DNA from: Clostridium cellulovorans 743B
GTDB taxonomy: Bacteria > Bacillota > Clostridia > Clostridiales > Clostridiaceae
DNA length: 64,000 nt
Reading direction: 5' to 3'
Assembly (NCBI RefSeq): GCF_000145275.1
Contig: NC_014393.1
Coordinates: 1,612,001 to 1,676,000 of the forward strand
The number at the start of each line of letters is the position of its first letter. The first letter of the stretch is position 1. The notes beneath the pieces are model-generated. The model ran no database searches. It worked only from the letters and a program-made list of their open reading frames with translations, and had not been told where the DNA came from. Positions 54,056 through 62,770 of this stretch are shown here, piece after piece. The translations under genes and the position numbers were made by a program.

Positions 54056-54822
54056 AATGCTACTAAAGATAAAATTTATATAGATTAATAAACTAAAGAT
54101 AAGGTCTTATAATTTTCAATACTAAAAGAGTGCTTGAATAATGAGATACTAAAGATTAAAAATACTAAATTACAAAAGATTACTAGAATAACAAAAGATA
54201 AAGATAGATTTTCATGATAAAACTAAACTTATACAGATGAATTTCACAAAATACTGTTTTAGGGTATGTGAGTAAAATTATGAAATCTGTTAAGAGTAGA
54301 CTGTGGGTATCTTAGATAAGAGGATATCCACAGTGAAAATTATACATTTTTAAGAATGCTTAAAGTTTGTTTATTAGTAGATAAAGGTGAAATCACTATT
54401 TATAATCTGATAAATGTTGTGGAGATCTAGTTGAATGAAATAAACAAAAGATAAATAGTAAATTAATTACAAAAAAACAAAAGATGAGAATTATGATTTA
54501 TTATAGTAGACAGTTTTACTAATGAAAAATAGTTTTTTAAAGATATACTAGTATACCCTAGTTAATTTGAGGTGAAAATATATTATGAAAGGCTATTGTT
54601 TAAACTAAATATTACATGTATATTTTCGAAGCATTGATTAAATTTGTAGTTACTTAAATACTTTTCTATTGAAAGTATATTTTGTGTAGAAAATTTAATA
54701 CTAGGAAATATGAGTTTTAGTTTAAAAAGATAAACGATGGATAAGCTTAAGAAAAAGTGTTGATTTATAAGTATGTTTATGTACTATAAATAAATATTAT
54801 TTTAAGGGAGGAACGAAAGACT
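54056..54822. other. 767-bp repeat-bearing gap between oppF and oppA
   Basis: No gene. At least seven degenerate direct copies of a short motif near TACTAAAGATAA occur at about 54061, 54091, 54148, 54171, 54190, 54443 and 54477 (the last four as ACAAAAGAT). A hairpin CTGTGGGTATC (54301-54311) with GATATCCACAG (54323-54333) lacks a T-run. A promoter for oppA lies at 54760-54787 (TTGATT, 16 nt, TACTAT). Some of this may be a decayed minisatellite. Confidence 0.6.
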
Positions 54823-56469
54823 ATGGGAAAAATGAAAAGAGTTTTATCTTTAGTACTTGCATCAGCTATATTAGCTACAACAATAGCTGGTTGTGGTAAA
54901 GAAGATACGTCAAAAAAAGATCAGTCATCAGTTGAGCAAGTAGTTAGATACAATTTAGGTGCAGACCCAAATACAATTGACCCAGCATTAAACAATGCTG
55001 TAGAATCTGCAACAGTTATTTCAAATGCGTTTGAAGGATTAATGAAACTGGATGAAAATGATAAGCCAGTTCTAGGAGTAGCAAAGGAACATAAGATGTC
55101 CGATGATGGATTAACTTATACCTTTACATTAAGAGAGGATGCTAAATGGTCAGATGGAGAAAAGGTTACTGCAAAAGACTTTGCTTATGCATGGACAAGA
55201 GCATTAGACCCAGCAACTGCAGCTGAATATGCATCACAATTATACTATATAAAAAATGGAGAAGCTTTTAATAAGGGAAAAGCTACGAAAGACCAATTAG
55301 GAATTAAAGTTGTAGATGATTATACTTTAGAAGTGAAATTAGAAGCACCAACAGCTTATTTCTTATCATTAATGGCATTCCCAACTTATTTTCCAGTAAG
55401 AGAAGATATAATTTCAAAAGATCCTAACTGGGCTTTAAATGTTGATACATATGTATCTAATGGACCATTCAAAATGACAGAATGGAGTCCAAAAGAGTCA
55501 ATGACTTTTGTTAAGAATGAGAATTATTGGAATAAAGATAAGGTGACTTTAGATAAGATAGTTTATTCTATGATAGACAATCAAAATACTTATTTAACTT
55601 CATTCTTAAATGGTGAATTAGATATGATCGAATCACCACCACAAGCTGAGACTCCAAACTTATTAGCTGATGGTACAGCTCAAACATCAAAATACCTTGG
55701 AACATATTACTATTGTATAAATGTTACTGATTCAGTAAAGCAACTAAATCCAGAAGGTGCTGCTGCTTTATTAAATCCTAAAGTAAGAAAAGCATTATCA
55801 TTAGCAATTGACAGAAAACAAATCGTTGAAAATGTAGCAAAAGGTGGTCAAAAGCCAGCAACAAGCTTTGTACCACTTGGTGTTTTAGATTCAGCAGGAA
55901 ATGACTTCCACACAGATTATTTAAAGGAAACTGCAGATGTTGAAGCTGCAAAGAAGCTATTAACAGAAGCAGGATATCCAAATGGCCAAGGTTTACCACC
56001 ATTTGAAATTACTTTTAATACAAGTGCAGGACATCAATCAATTGCTGAAGCAATACAAGATATGTGGAAAACTAACTTAGGAATACAAGTTACACTTAAA
56101 AATGAAGAATGGAAAGTATTCCAACAAACAAGACAAGATAAACAATATCAAATCGCAAGACATGGTTGGGTTGCTGACTACAATGACCCTATGACATTCT
56201 TAGATTTATTTGTTTCAGGAAGCGGAAATAATGATGCTGGCTTCAGTAATAAAGAATATGATAACTATATAGCTGCAGCTAAAAAAGAAATTGATGATGC
56301 TAAGAGAACAGAATATCTTGAAAAAGCAGAAGCTCTTTTATTAGATCAGATGCCTATAATTCCAATATACTATAATACAAATATAGTTTGTATTAATCCT
56401 AAAATATCAGGAATAGTAAAATCATCTCTTGGTTTTGTATTCTTTGATAAAGCTGTAGTAGCAGAATAG
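54823..56469 (+). CDS. oppA: peptide-binding lipoprotein OppA
   Basis: Extracellular solute-binding protein that delivers peptides to the OppBCDF permease. It has 548 residues. A lipoprotein signal peptide (MGKMKRVLSLVLASAILATT) ends in the lipobox AGC, with Cys24 as the lipid-bearing residue. The family 5 solute-binding fold follows (LGADPNTIDPALNN, YTFTLREDAKWSDGEKVTAK) and ends with KALSLAIDRKQIVENV and later elements. It has its own promoter and terminator and can be made in excess over the permease. Confidence 0.96.
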   Translation: MGKMKRVLSLVLASAILATTIAGCGKEDTSKKDQSSVEQVVRYNLGADPNTIDPALNNAVESATVISNAFEGLMKLDENDKPVLGVAKEHKMSDDGLTYTFTLREDAKWSDGEKVTAKDFAYAWTRALDPATAAEYASQLYYIKNGEAFNKGKATKDQLGIKVVDDYTLEVKLEAPTAYFLSLMAFPTYFPVREDIISKDPNWALNVDTYVSNGPFKMTEWSPKESMTFVKNENYWNKDKVTLDKIVYSMIDNQNTYLTSFLNGELDMIESPPQAETPNLLADGTAQTSKYLGTYYYCINVTDSVKQLNPEGAAALLNPKVRKALSLAIDRKQIVENVAKGGQKPATSFVPLGVLDSAGNDFHTDYLKETADVEAAKKLLTEAGYPNGQGLPPFEITFNTSAGHQSIAEAIQDMWKTNLGIQVTLKNEEWKVFQQTRQDKQYQIARHGWVADYNDPMTFLDLFVSGSGNNDAGFSNKEYDNYIAAAKKEIDDAKRTEYLEKAEALLLDQMPIIPIYYNTNIVCINPKISGIVKSSLGFVFFDKAVVAE

Positions 56470-56512
56470 AATATAAAAGTATTTTTAGATATATATAAGT
56501 ATATCTAACTTT

Positions 56513-56560
56513 AAGTAGTCTTTCTTAAAAAGGTAACTTTTTAGGAAGGGCTACTTTTTA
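56513..56560 (+). terminator. oppA terminator
   Basis: A 20-bp stem with several G-U pairs (56513-56532 with 56537-56556, loop GTAA), followed by T-rich sequence. Strong. Confidence 0.92.
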
Positions 56561-56641
56561 TTTATTGTTATATACGATTATATGTTCCCATGGTATAATG
56601 ATTTGGTAAAAACTTTTTAGGAAAAAAGAGGTGAAAAAATC

Positions 56642-57754
56642 ATGCCAGTTAGAGTTTTACATTGTGCAGATATACATTTGGATACTGCATTTTCGTATTT
56701 AAGTAATACTTTGAAAGAGAATAGACAAGAAGAACTGCGAGAGGTTTTCAGCAATATAATAAAGATAATAAAAGAAAGACAAGTTCAGATATTTTTAATA
56801 GCTGGTGATTTTTTTGACGTTGAAAATGTGACTTCTAATACGTTATATTTCTTAAAAAGAAAATTATCTGAAATAAAAGATGTACATGTTTTTATTACAC
56901 CAGGAAATCATGATCCATATATGTTGAGTAATGGACATAAAGACTTAGAAACTTTAGATAATGTTCATATATTTAAAAATGAAATAGAAAAAATCTATAT
57001 TGAAGAACTAAATGTTAATGTTTATGGCTTTGGATTTATGGAAAAGTACAGCAATAAGCCGATGTTAAGAGATTTTCAAATAGAAGATGAAAATAGTATA
57101 AATATTATGGTAACTCATGGTGATATATCAAGTGACAGTGTATATAATCCAATAACTCTAGAGGATATCAAAAATTCTAAATTAGATTATTTAGCATTAG
57201 GACATATACATAAAGGAACAGGGCTTTTAAAAGAAGGAGATAGCTATTGGGCATATCCTGGGAATCCTCAAGGGCGTTCTTTTAATGAGGTTGGAGAAAA
57301 AGGCGTTTTACTTTTAGATATAACTAAAGGATATTGCAGTTGCGAATTTATAAAAACTTCTGTTAGAGATTACCTTATCTATGATATTGATATCTCTGAT
57401 ATGGGTGACTATGGTGAAATCACAGATAAAATAATTAAAGATATTGATAATATGGAGTATGATAAAAATTATTATAGAATAATCTTAAAAGGTAAGATTG
57501 AAGAAGGTTTCAAAATAAGTATGAAGTCATTGTTTATAAAGCTTCAAAATCATTTTCATCATATAGAATTAGTCGATGAGACAAAATATAAGATAGATAT
57601 AGAGAAGATTAAGGAAAGCAAAACACTAAAAGCATTGGTTATAACAGAATTATTTAAACTAAAGCTTGAAGATCAATTTGAGGAAGAAATAATAGATCTT
57701 GCTGTAAAGTATTCTTTAGATGCGTTAGACAATGGGCAGGTGAATATAGAATGA
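56642..57754 (+). CDS. SbcD/YhaO-like DNA exonuclease subunit
   Basis: A calcineurin-type phosphoesterase of 370 residues, the nuclease partner of the next gene in a Mre11/Rad50-like DNA repair complex. All metal-binding motifs are visible: HCADIHLDT, AGDFFDVENV, TPGNHDPY, VTHGDI and LGHIHKG. The shape (370 residues, short C-terminal part) is closer to YhaO than to classical SbcD. Its last 4 bp overlap the next gene (ATGA), so they are coupled. Confidence 0.9.
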   Translation: MPVRVLHCADIHLDTAFSYLSNTLKENRQEELREVFSNIIKIIKERQVQIFLIAGDFFDVENVTSNTLYFLKRKLSEIKDVHVFITPGNHDPYMLSNGHKDLETLDNVHIFKNEIEKIYIEELNVNVYGFGFMEKYSNKPMLRDFQIEDENSINIMVTHGDISSDSVYNPITLEDIKNSKLDYLALGHIHKGTGLLKEGDSYWAYPGNPQGRSFNEVGEKGVLLLDITKGYCSCEFIKTSVRDYLIYDIDISDMGDYGEITDKIIKDIDNMEYDKNYYRIILKGKIEEGFKISMKSLFIKLQNHFHHIELVDETKYKIDIEKIKESKTLKALVITELFKLKLEDQFEEEIIDLAVKYSLDALDNGQVNIE

Positions 57755-59985
57755 TAATTAAGACTTTAAACATACATTCGTTTGGAAAACTTCAAGATGT
57801 AATGTTAAACTTAGAACAAGGGGTTAACTTGATCTATGGAGAAAATGAAGCAGGAAAAAGTACGGTGCAAAAATTTATAAAAGCAATGTTTTATGGTGCT
57901 AAGGGTAAGGACAGAGAAAAAGTATTTCCATGGAATGGAAAAATTCCAAAAGGAGAGATTAGCTTTATTTTAAATGGAAATGAATATATCCTACAAAGAA
58001 CTTTTAATGCTAGCAATGCTAAGGATTTGATAGAAGTTAGAGATGCTATAACTGGAGAAATCAAAAAAGAATTTAATTATAGAAATTTAGGCTATACTGT
58101 ATTTAATATGGGGGAGGGAGCCTTTAATAAAACCGCATATATCTCACAAGTAAGTTCATCATATATAAATGGTGGAGAAGAAGAATTTACAGCTAAGCTT
58201 ACAAATTTAGCATTAAGCGGTGAGGAAGATGTTTCGTATGAAAAAGCTGTAATTGCGTTAGATGATAGAATCAAGAGTATTGAAGGGAAAAATGGTTTTT
58301 TACTGAAGTTTAGAGGGGAAGAAGAAATTCTTAATAGAAAATTGTATGAAATATCTCAAATAGAAGAAGAAACAAAAGATCTATCTATGCAAATTATGAG
58401 CTTAGAAATTGAAAAAGAGAAGTTAAAAAATGATGAATTGAAAAGTGCTAATAAGTCGATAGAATCAGAGGAGATTGAAATTTTAAAAGCCAATCTTAAG
58501 AAATTAGAAAAATTTAAAGATTTAACTAGCGAAAAAATATTAAAATATAAAAAGGCTTATAATTATGTTCAGGAACTAAGAAAGCGTATATTAGAGATTA
58601 AAGAGATTGATTATAGCATATTAGATTTGAAGGAGAGTTTAAAGGTTCAAGAAGAACTTTTAGGGGATTTAAAAGCCTTTAAAAATGTTACAGAAGGTTA
58701 CGAGGATAAACTTTTCTATCTTAATGAAGAAGTTAGCAGAGAAATATATTCAAGAGAATCTTTAGATAACAAGAAGGAACTCGAAGTAAAATATAGGAAA
58801 ATAAAAAATAAGAATAATTATCAAGTAGGAATATTAGTACTATTCTTTTTAGCAATAATCTTAATTACATTACTTTTTAAGGAGAATAGAATTTATATAA
58901 ATAGCATTCTTATAGTACTTTTTATAGCTATGATTATAGAGTTTTATAAAAGTTCAGCTGAAGTTAAAAAAATAGAAAAAAATATAAAGACAGTTGAGGT
59001 CAAAGTAAAAGTTTCTGATAACATGAAACAATTAAAGGTTGAGCTAGAGAAATATTCTTGCGGAGATTATAAGGATTTCTTAAAAAAATTATCTTTATAT
59101 AAAGAACATAAAATGGATTTGGAAATTATAAATAGTAAGATTGAAGAAAAGGAATTACAATTAAAAAAGTTAGATGAAAATAGAACTAAAAGAGAACTAG
59201 AGCAATGCGAAAATTTGATTAAGGATCTACTTATAGATTATGAAATAAATGATTTTCAAGAACTAGAGGAAATGTGGCAAAGTTACACTACCCTTAATAA
59301 TGAAATCATAAAAAGGGAATTCCAAGGAAAGTTAATACAAAAGGAAGAGTCAGAGGAAAATTTGAGAAAAACATCAGTTAGATTGATAGAATTAGAAAAA
59401 GATATTTTAACTTTGAAGAATGATAATAAGGAGTTGTTGCAAGTATTAGAAGGGAAACTTGATACTCTAGAAAGACTAGAGGGAATAAAACAAGATATTC
59501 AAGTATATGAAAAGAAACTCCATGCTTTAAAGTTAGCAAGGAATGTTATAGAGCAATCTTTTTCAAAGATTCAAAAGGATTTTGGACCAAGATTAAATAA
59601 TGAAACAGAGACTACCGTAGAGAGAATAACAGAGGGAAAATATAAGGAAGCAATGATTGATAAGAGCATGGATGTAGTCATTAGAAGCGATAAGGATAAT
59701 GGAATTAGGAATATTGAAGATTTTAGTGTAGGAACTAAGATGCAAATATACCTTTCTGTAAGATTATCATTATTAAAACTTCTCTACAATAATGATATAC
59801 CTATATTCTTTGATGAAGCTTTTTCTTATTATGATTATGATAGATTATATAATACACTTAAATATCTGAAGGATGAATATAAAGACAAACAGTTGGTTAT
59901 TTTTGCATGCCAAAACAGAGAAAAGGAAATATTAGACAGATTAGAAAGCTTATATAATTATGTAGTATTAGGGAAAGAACTTTAG
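57751..59985 (+). CDS. SbcC/YhaN-like AAA ATPase with coiled coil
   Basis: A 744-residue SMC/Rad50-like ATPase that pairs with the upstream nuclease. Walker A is GENEAGKSTVQKF (about 32-44). Extended coiled coils (190-340 and 400-610) surround two adjacent membrane-like segments near residues 358-400 (VGILVLFFLAIILITLL, INSILIVLFIAMIIEFY). The ABC signature region FSVGTKMQIYLSVRLSLLKL and Walker B IPIFFDEAFSYYD close the head. YhaN homologues also carry such central hydrophobic hairpins, where Rad50 has its zinc hook. The complex may be membrane-linked. Confidence 0.88.
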   Translation: MIIKTLNIHSFGKLQDVMLNLEQGVNLIYGENEAGKSTVQKFIKAMFYGAKGKDREKVFPWNGKIPKGEISFILNGNEYILQRTFNASNAKDLIEVRDAITGEIKKEFNYRNLGYTVFNMGEGAFNKTAYISQVSSSYINGGEEEFTAKLTNLALSGEEDVSYEKAVIALDDRIKSIEGKNGFLLKFRGEEEILNRKLYEISQIEEETKDLSMQIMSLEIEKEKLKNDELKSANKSIESEEIEILKANLKKLEKFKDLTSEKILKYKKAYNYVQELRKRILEIKEIDYSILDLKESLKVQEELLGDLKAFKNVTEGYEDKLFYLNEEVSREIYSRESLDNKKELEVKYRKIKNKNNYQVGILVLFFLAIILITLLFKENRIYINSILIVLFIAMIIEFYKSSAEVKKIEKNIKTVEVKVKVSDNMKQLKVELEKYSCGDYKDFLKKLSLYKEHKMDLEIINSKIEEKELQLKKLDENRTKRELEQCENLIKDLLIDYEINDFQELEEMWQSYTTLNNEIIKREFQGKLIQKEESEENLRKTSVRLIELEKDILTLKNDNKELLQVLEGKLDTLERLEGIKQDIQVYEKKLHALKLARNVIEQSFSKIQKDFGPRLNNETETTVERITEGKYKEAMIDKSMDVVIRSDKDNGIRNIEDFSVGTKMQIYLSVRLSLLKLLYNNDIPIFFDEAFSYYDYDRLYNTLKYLKDEYKDKQLVIFACQNREKEILDRLESLYNYVVLGKEL

Positions 59986-60015
59986 TATAATTTTCATATT
60001 TTTTAGATAGTTATT

Positions 60016-60055
60016 GTTTACTAATTTTTTATTAAAAATTAAAGTAAACTTTTTA
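60016..60055 (+). terminator. terminator after the YhaN-like gene
   Basis: GTTTACTAATTTTT (60016-60029) pairs with AAAAATTAAAGTAAAC (60034-60049) with a two-base bulge, then TTTTTATA. Confidence 0.75.
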
Positions 60056-60068
60056 TAAATATAATTAA

Positions 60069-60125
60069 TTTTAATCAATGTAATCGGTTTTAATCATTGA
60101 CAAGTTTTTAACATTCTAATAAAAT
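60069..60125 (+). promoter_or_regulatory. promoter with direct repeats before the P-loop gene
   Basis: TTGACA (60097-60102), 17 nt, TAAAAT (60120-60125). Immediately upstream, TTTTAATCAATG (60069-60080) and TTTTAATCATTG (60088-60099) form an 11-of-12 direct repeat with a 19-bp period, the second copy overlapping the -35. This layout resembles an activator or repressor site. Confidence 0.7.
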
Positions 60126-60199
60126 TATTAGTGTGTTATTTTGATTTGATTCGACAAGGATATTTATTTGAGATATAACTTTCAAAAGGAGATGCAATT

Positions 60200-60781
60200 A
60201 TGAAGAAAAAGTTAATATTAGTAACTTCCCCTCCAGCTAGTGGAAAAACTTATGTATCAAAACAACTAGCTAAAAACCTAAAAAATTGCGTTTATTTGGA
60301 CAAGGATACATTAATCGTTTTGTCTAAGAAAATTTTTGAGGTTGCAAACGAAGAATTTAACAGAAGTTCAGAATTCTTTGAAGCAAATATTAGAAATGAA
60401 GAATACTATGCTATCGTTGATTTAGCAACTGAAGCTATTGAATACAATGATACAGTATTAATTAATGCACCATTTACTAGAGAAATAAGAGATGATCAAT
60501 ACTTAAATTCATTAAGAGAAAAATTAGCTCAAAAGGATGCAGAACTTTCAGTAGTATGGGTACATACTGATCCAGAAGTTGTTCATCAAAGAATGATTGA
60601 AAGAAATTCTGATAGAGATACATGGAAGCTTCAAAATTGGGACGAGTATATTAAGACTCAAAATTTTGACCCACCAAACAATATACCAGAACTTATTATT
60701 TTTAATAACTCTTCAGAAGCTGATTTCAATGAAAGCATTGAGATGATAAAAGCTGCTTATGGAAAAGTAGAAATCGCTTAA
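60200..60781 (+). CDS. P-loop AAA/kinase-like ATPase
   Basis: A 193-residue nucleotide-binding protein, probably a small-molecule or sugar kinase of the shikimate/gluconate kinase-like group. Walker A is SPPASGKTYVSKQLAKNL (residues 10-27). The acidic VYLDKDTL and a basic ERNSDRDTW lid-like stretch follow. The exact substrate is unknown. AAAAGGAG precedes the ATG. It is a single-gene unit. Confidence 0.75.
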   Translation: MKKKLILVTSPPASGKTYVSKQLAKNLKNCVYLDKDTLIVLSKKIFEVANEEFNRSSEFFEANIRNEEYYAIVDLATEAIEYNDTVLINAPFTREIRDDQYLNSLREKLAQKDAELSVVWVHTDPEVVHQRMIERNSDRDTWKLQNWDEYIKTQNFDPPNNIPELIIFNNSSEADFNESIEMIKAAYGKVEIA

Positions 60782-60790
60782 AACATAGAC

Positions 60791-60820
60791 AAGCTCAACG
60801 ATTAGTTGGGCTTTTTTTAT
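60791..60820 (+). terminator. terminator of the P-loop gene
   Basis: AGCTCAAC (60792-60799) with GTTGGGCT (60805-60812), one G-U pair, and seven T. Confidence 0.92.
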
Positions 60821-61160
60821 TGTTATAACAAAATTTCTATGAGAGCTTATTAGAATTTGAATTTTCACGTAGCAGAAAATATAAGATTCATATTCACATG
60901 AAAAGCTTTTGTTAAAGTATCGAAAATATTAATTGATGTTAGTTGGTTGGACATTTGTGGAAAAATAATGTGATATTTTCCCTTAAAATATTGTATAATG
61001 ATATTAAAGATTTCCAAAATAAGATTTGTAGTAGTAGGGGTTTGAGGAGATATCTTTTTAAAATACATGGACTACAAGTTGTATCTAGACTTTAAACTTT
61101 TTGAATAGTCAAGAGTATAATTAGGGAATTTATAAAAATATCTTTATGAGGAGGTTAACT
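60821..61160. other. 340-bp intergenic region before the cupin gene
   Basis: No gene is visible. It is AT-rich with a TATAAT at 60994-60999 (TTGTATAATG) that may be a promoter -10; no clear -35 is seen. No repeat stands out. Confidence 0.55.
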
Positions 61161-61505
61161 ATGGTTGGAAATATAAAAGATATTAATGAGGTTGAAGTAA
61201 AAGCTGAAGGCGCTGAAGGTGCTAAGAAATTAACCCTTATAGGACCTAAGGAAGGTTGGGAAGGATATGTTATGAGAGAATTCCATTTAGAGGTTCATGG
61301 TCATACTCCAAAGCATACTCATCCTTGGCCACATATAAATTATATATTGAAAGGTCATGGGATACTCCACTTAGACGGTCAAAATTATAAAATAAACGAA
61401 GGTTCTTATGCATATGTTCCTAGTGGTGCATTACATCAATTTCAAAATATAGGAGAAGGTACTCTTTCGTTTATATGTATTGTCCCAGAAGAGGGCGATA
61501 AATAA
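61161..61505 (+). CDS. small cupin-domain protein
   Basis: A 114-residue single-domain cupin. The metal-binding motif 1 is present as HGHTPKHTHPWPHINYILKG (two close histidines and a glutamine/asparagine-like partner), and motif 2 as PSGALHQFQNIGEG with the last histidine. Function (enzyme or sensor) unknown. The ATG at 61161 is correctly spaced from GAGGAGGT; the earlier ATG at 61146 overlaps that site. Confidence 0.85.
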   Translation: MVGNIKDINEVEVKAEGAEGAKKLTLIGPKEGWEGYVMREFHLEVHGHTPKHTHPWPHINYILKGHGILHLDGQNYKINEGSYAYVPSGALHQFQNIGEGTLSFICIVPEEGDK

Positions 61506-61685
61506 AGTAAGATATTGTTTACAGCAAGTTATGCTTGTATAAAATTTCTAGGTTTAAATTAAAATATACCTTTGAGAAAAAATTATCAAAAGTTGAGATA
61601 GTAGCAGCAAAGAAGTTTTAATATTTTTTAATTAGTTAAGGTTTAGATTAGGAAACTTATAAGTAAATCATATAGTTATGAATCT

Positions 61686-61730
61686 AGGAGTTCCTTAGGG
61701 ATAAACTTAAGGAACTCCTCAATTTTAGAT
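61686..61730. terminator. terminator between convergent cupin and Crp genes
   Basis: Perfect 12-bp stem AGGAGTTCCTTA (61686-61697) with TAAGGAACTCCT (61708-61719), then CAATTTTAG. The stem resembles the units of the repeat array before ilvE. Confidence 0.8.
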
Positions 61731-61747
61731 AATATATTCATATGAAA

Positions 61748-62428
61748 CTAAAAGTTTAAAATTTCACATAAAGTTTCAAGATCTAAAATTTCTAGGTTGT
61801 TTTTGTTGTAGGAGATTAATCCTTCGGCTTTTAATTTCATAAATTCTCTAGAGATAGAGGGACGAGGAATCCCTAGATATTCTCCTAAAGCAGTTTTGTT
61901 ATGGGGAAGCGTTAATGAAAGATTCTCTTGTTTCTTATGCTCTTCTAATATATAGTTAACTAGTTTTTGGCGAATGGAACTATAAGATAAGTTTTTAAGC
62001 CTTCTACTTAGCATAAGAATTTTATTTGATAATAGACTCATGAAATTTGTTAAAATCACTGAATTTTCACTACAGAGCCTGGTAATTTCTTCTTTAGAAA
62101 TAAAGATAATTTTGCAATTGCTCGAGGCTATTATGGTAGATGGATATTTTCTCATTTCAGAGTATATTATAACTTCACCAAAAATGTTGCCTTTTTTAAA
62201 GTTTTCAATTGTTATACTGCTACCATTCTCAAGAAGTTTTTTAATAATAACTGTTCCTTCTATAATGATCCCTAGAGAATTGCAAGGATTACCTTCTAAT
62301 GCAATTAGTTGATCCTTAGAATATTCTATTACTCTGTAGGTAAGAGAGTCTAAAATCTCTTTTAAGGAGTCTTCATTTACGTTATTAAATAGAAATGTTG
62401 ATTTTAGTGATTTTAATAATTGGTGCAT
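61748..62428 (-). CDS. Crp/Fnr-family transcriptional regulator
   Basis: A 226-residue regulator. The N-terminal cyclic-nucleotide-binding-like domain covers about 15-125 (NVNEDSLKEILDSLTYRVIE, IFGEVIIYSEMRKYPST). The C-terminal winged helix has NKTALGEYLGIPRPSISREF as the recognition helix. No FNR-type cysteine cluster is visible, so it is not an Fe-S FNR. The signal is unknown. ATG with GGAGT upstream on the minus strand. It stands divergent to pgi. Confidence 0.92.
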   Translation of the reverse strand: MHQLLKSLKSTFLFNNVNEDSLKEILDSLTYRVIEYSKDQLIALEGNPCNSLGIIIEGTVIIKKLLENGSSITIENFKKGNIFGEVIIYSEMRKYPSTIIASSNCKIIFISKEEITRLCSENSVILTNFMSLLSNKILMLSRRLKNLSYSSIRQKLVNYILEEHKKQENLSLTLPHNKTALGEYLGIPRPSISREFMKLKAEGLISYNKNNLEILDLETLCEILNF

Positions 62429-62770
62429 TTATAATTACTCCTTTAAATAGATGTTTATAATGTTATATAAATTAATATAATATATTTCGTGAGAGAAAGA
62501 TACTTATATTACATTATATCTGCTTTGTTGATTTATTTCGTTAATTTTGAGATGTATTTAACAACAATAACTGATTGAATAATACATAAAAACTGAAAAA
62601 GTCTAAAAATATTAATAAAATATAAAAAAATAACTACTTTCATAAAAAAATATGATAAATTAATGATAAATATGTGATATAATATCATCGTTATAGAATT
62701 CACAAAGATGTTAATGCACATATTAAATTAAAAGGTATTAAAATTTACATATATTTTAGGAGGGTAAACG
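62429..62770. promoter_or_regulatory. divergent region with palindrome over the pgi -10
   Basis: A 342-bp region between the Crp-like gene and pgi. TGATATAATATCA (62675-62687) is a perfect 13-bp palindrome that contains a TATAAT (62678-62683), so a protein bound there would block a promoter reading toward pgi. The -35 is not clear. The Crp-like regulator is the obvious candidate, but its usual site would be longer. No gene lies here. Confidence 0.55.

Noticed and set aside
60865..61068. 67-codon minus-strand frame before the cupin gene
   Set aside because: No ribosome site and no protein-like pattern.
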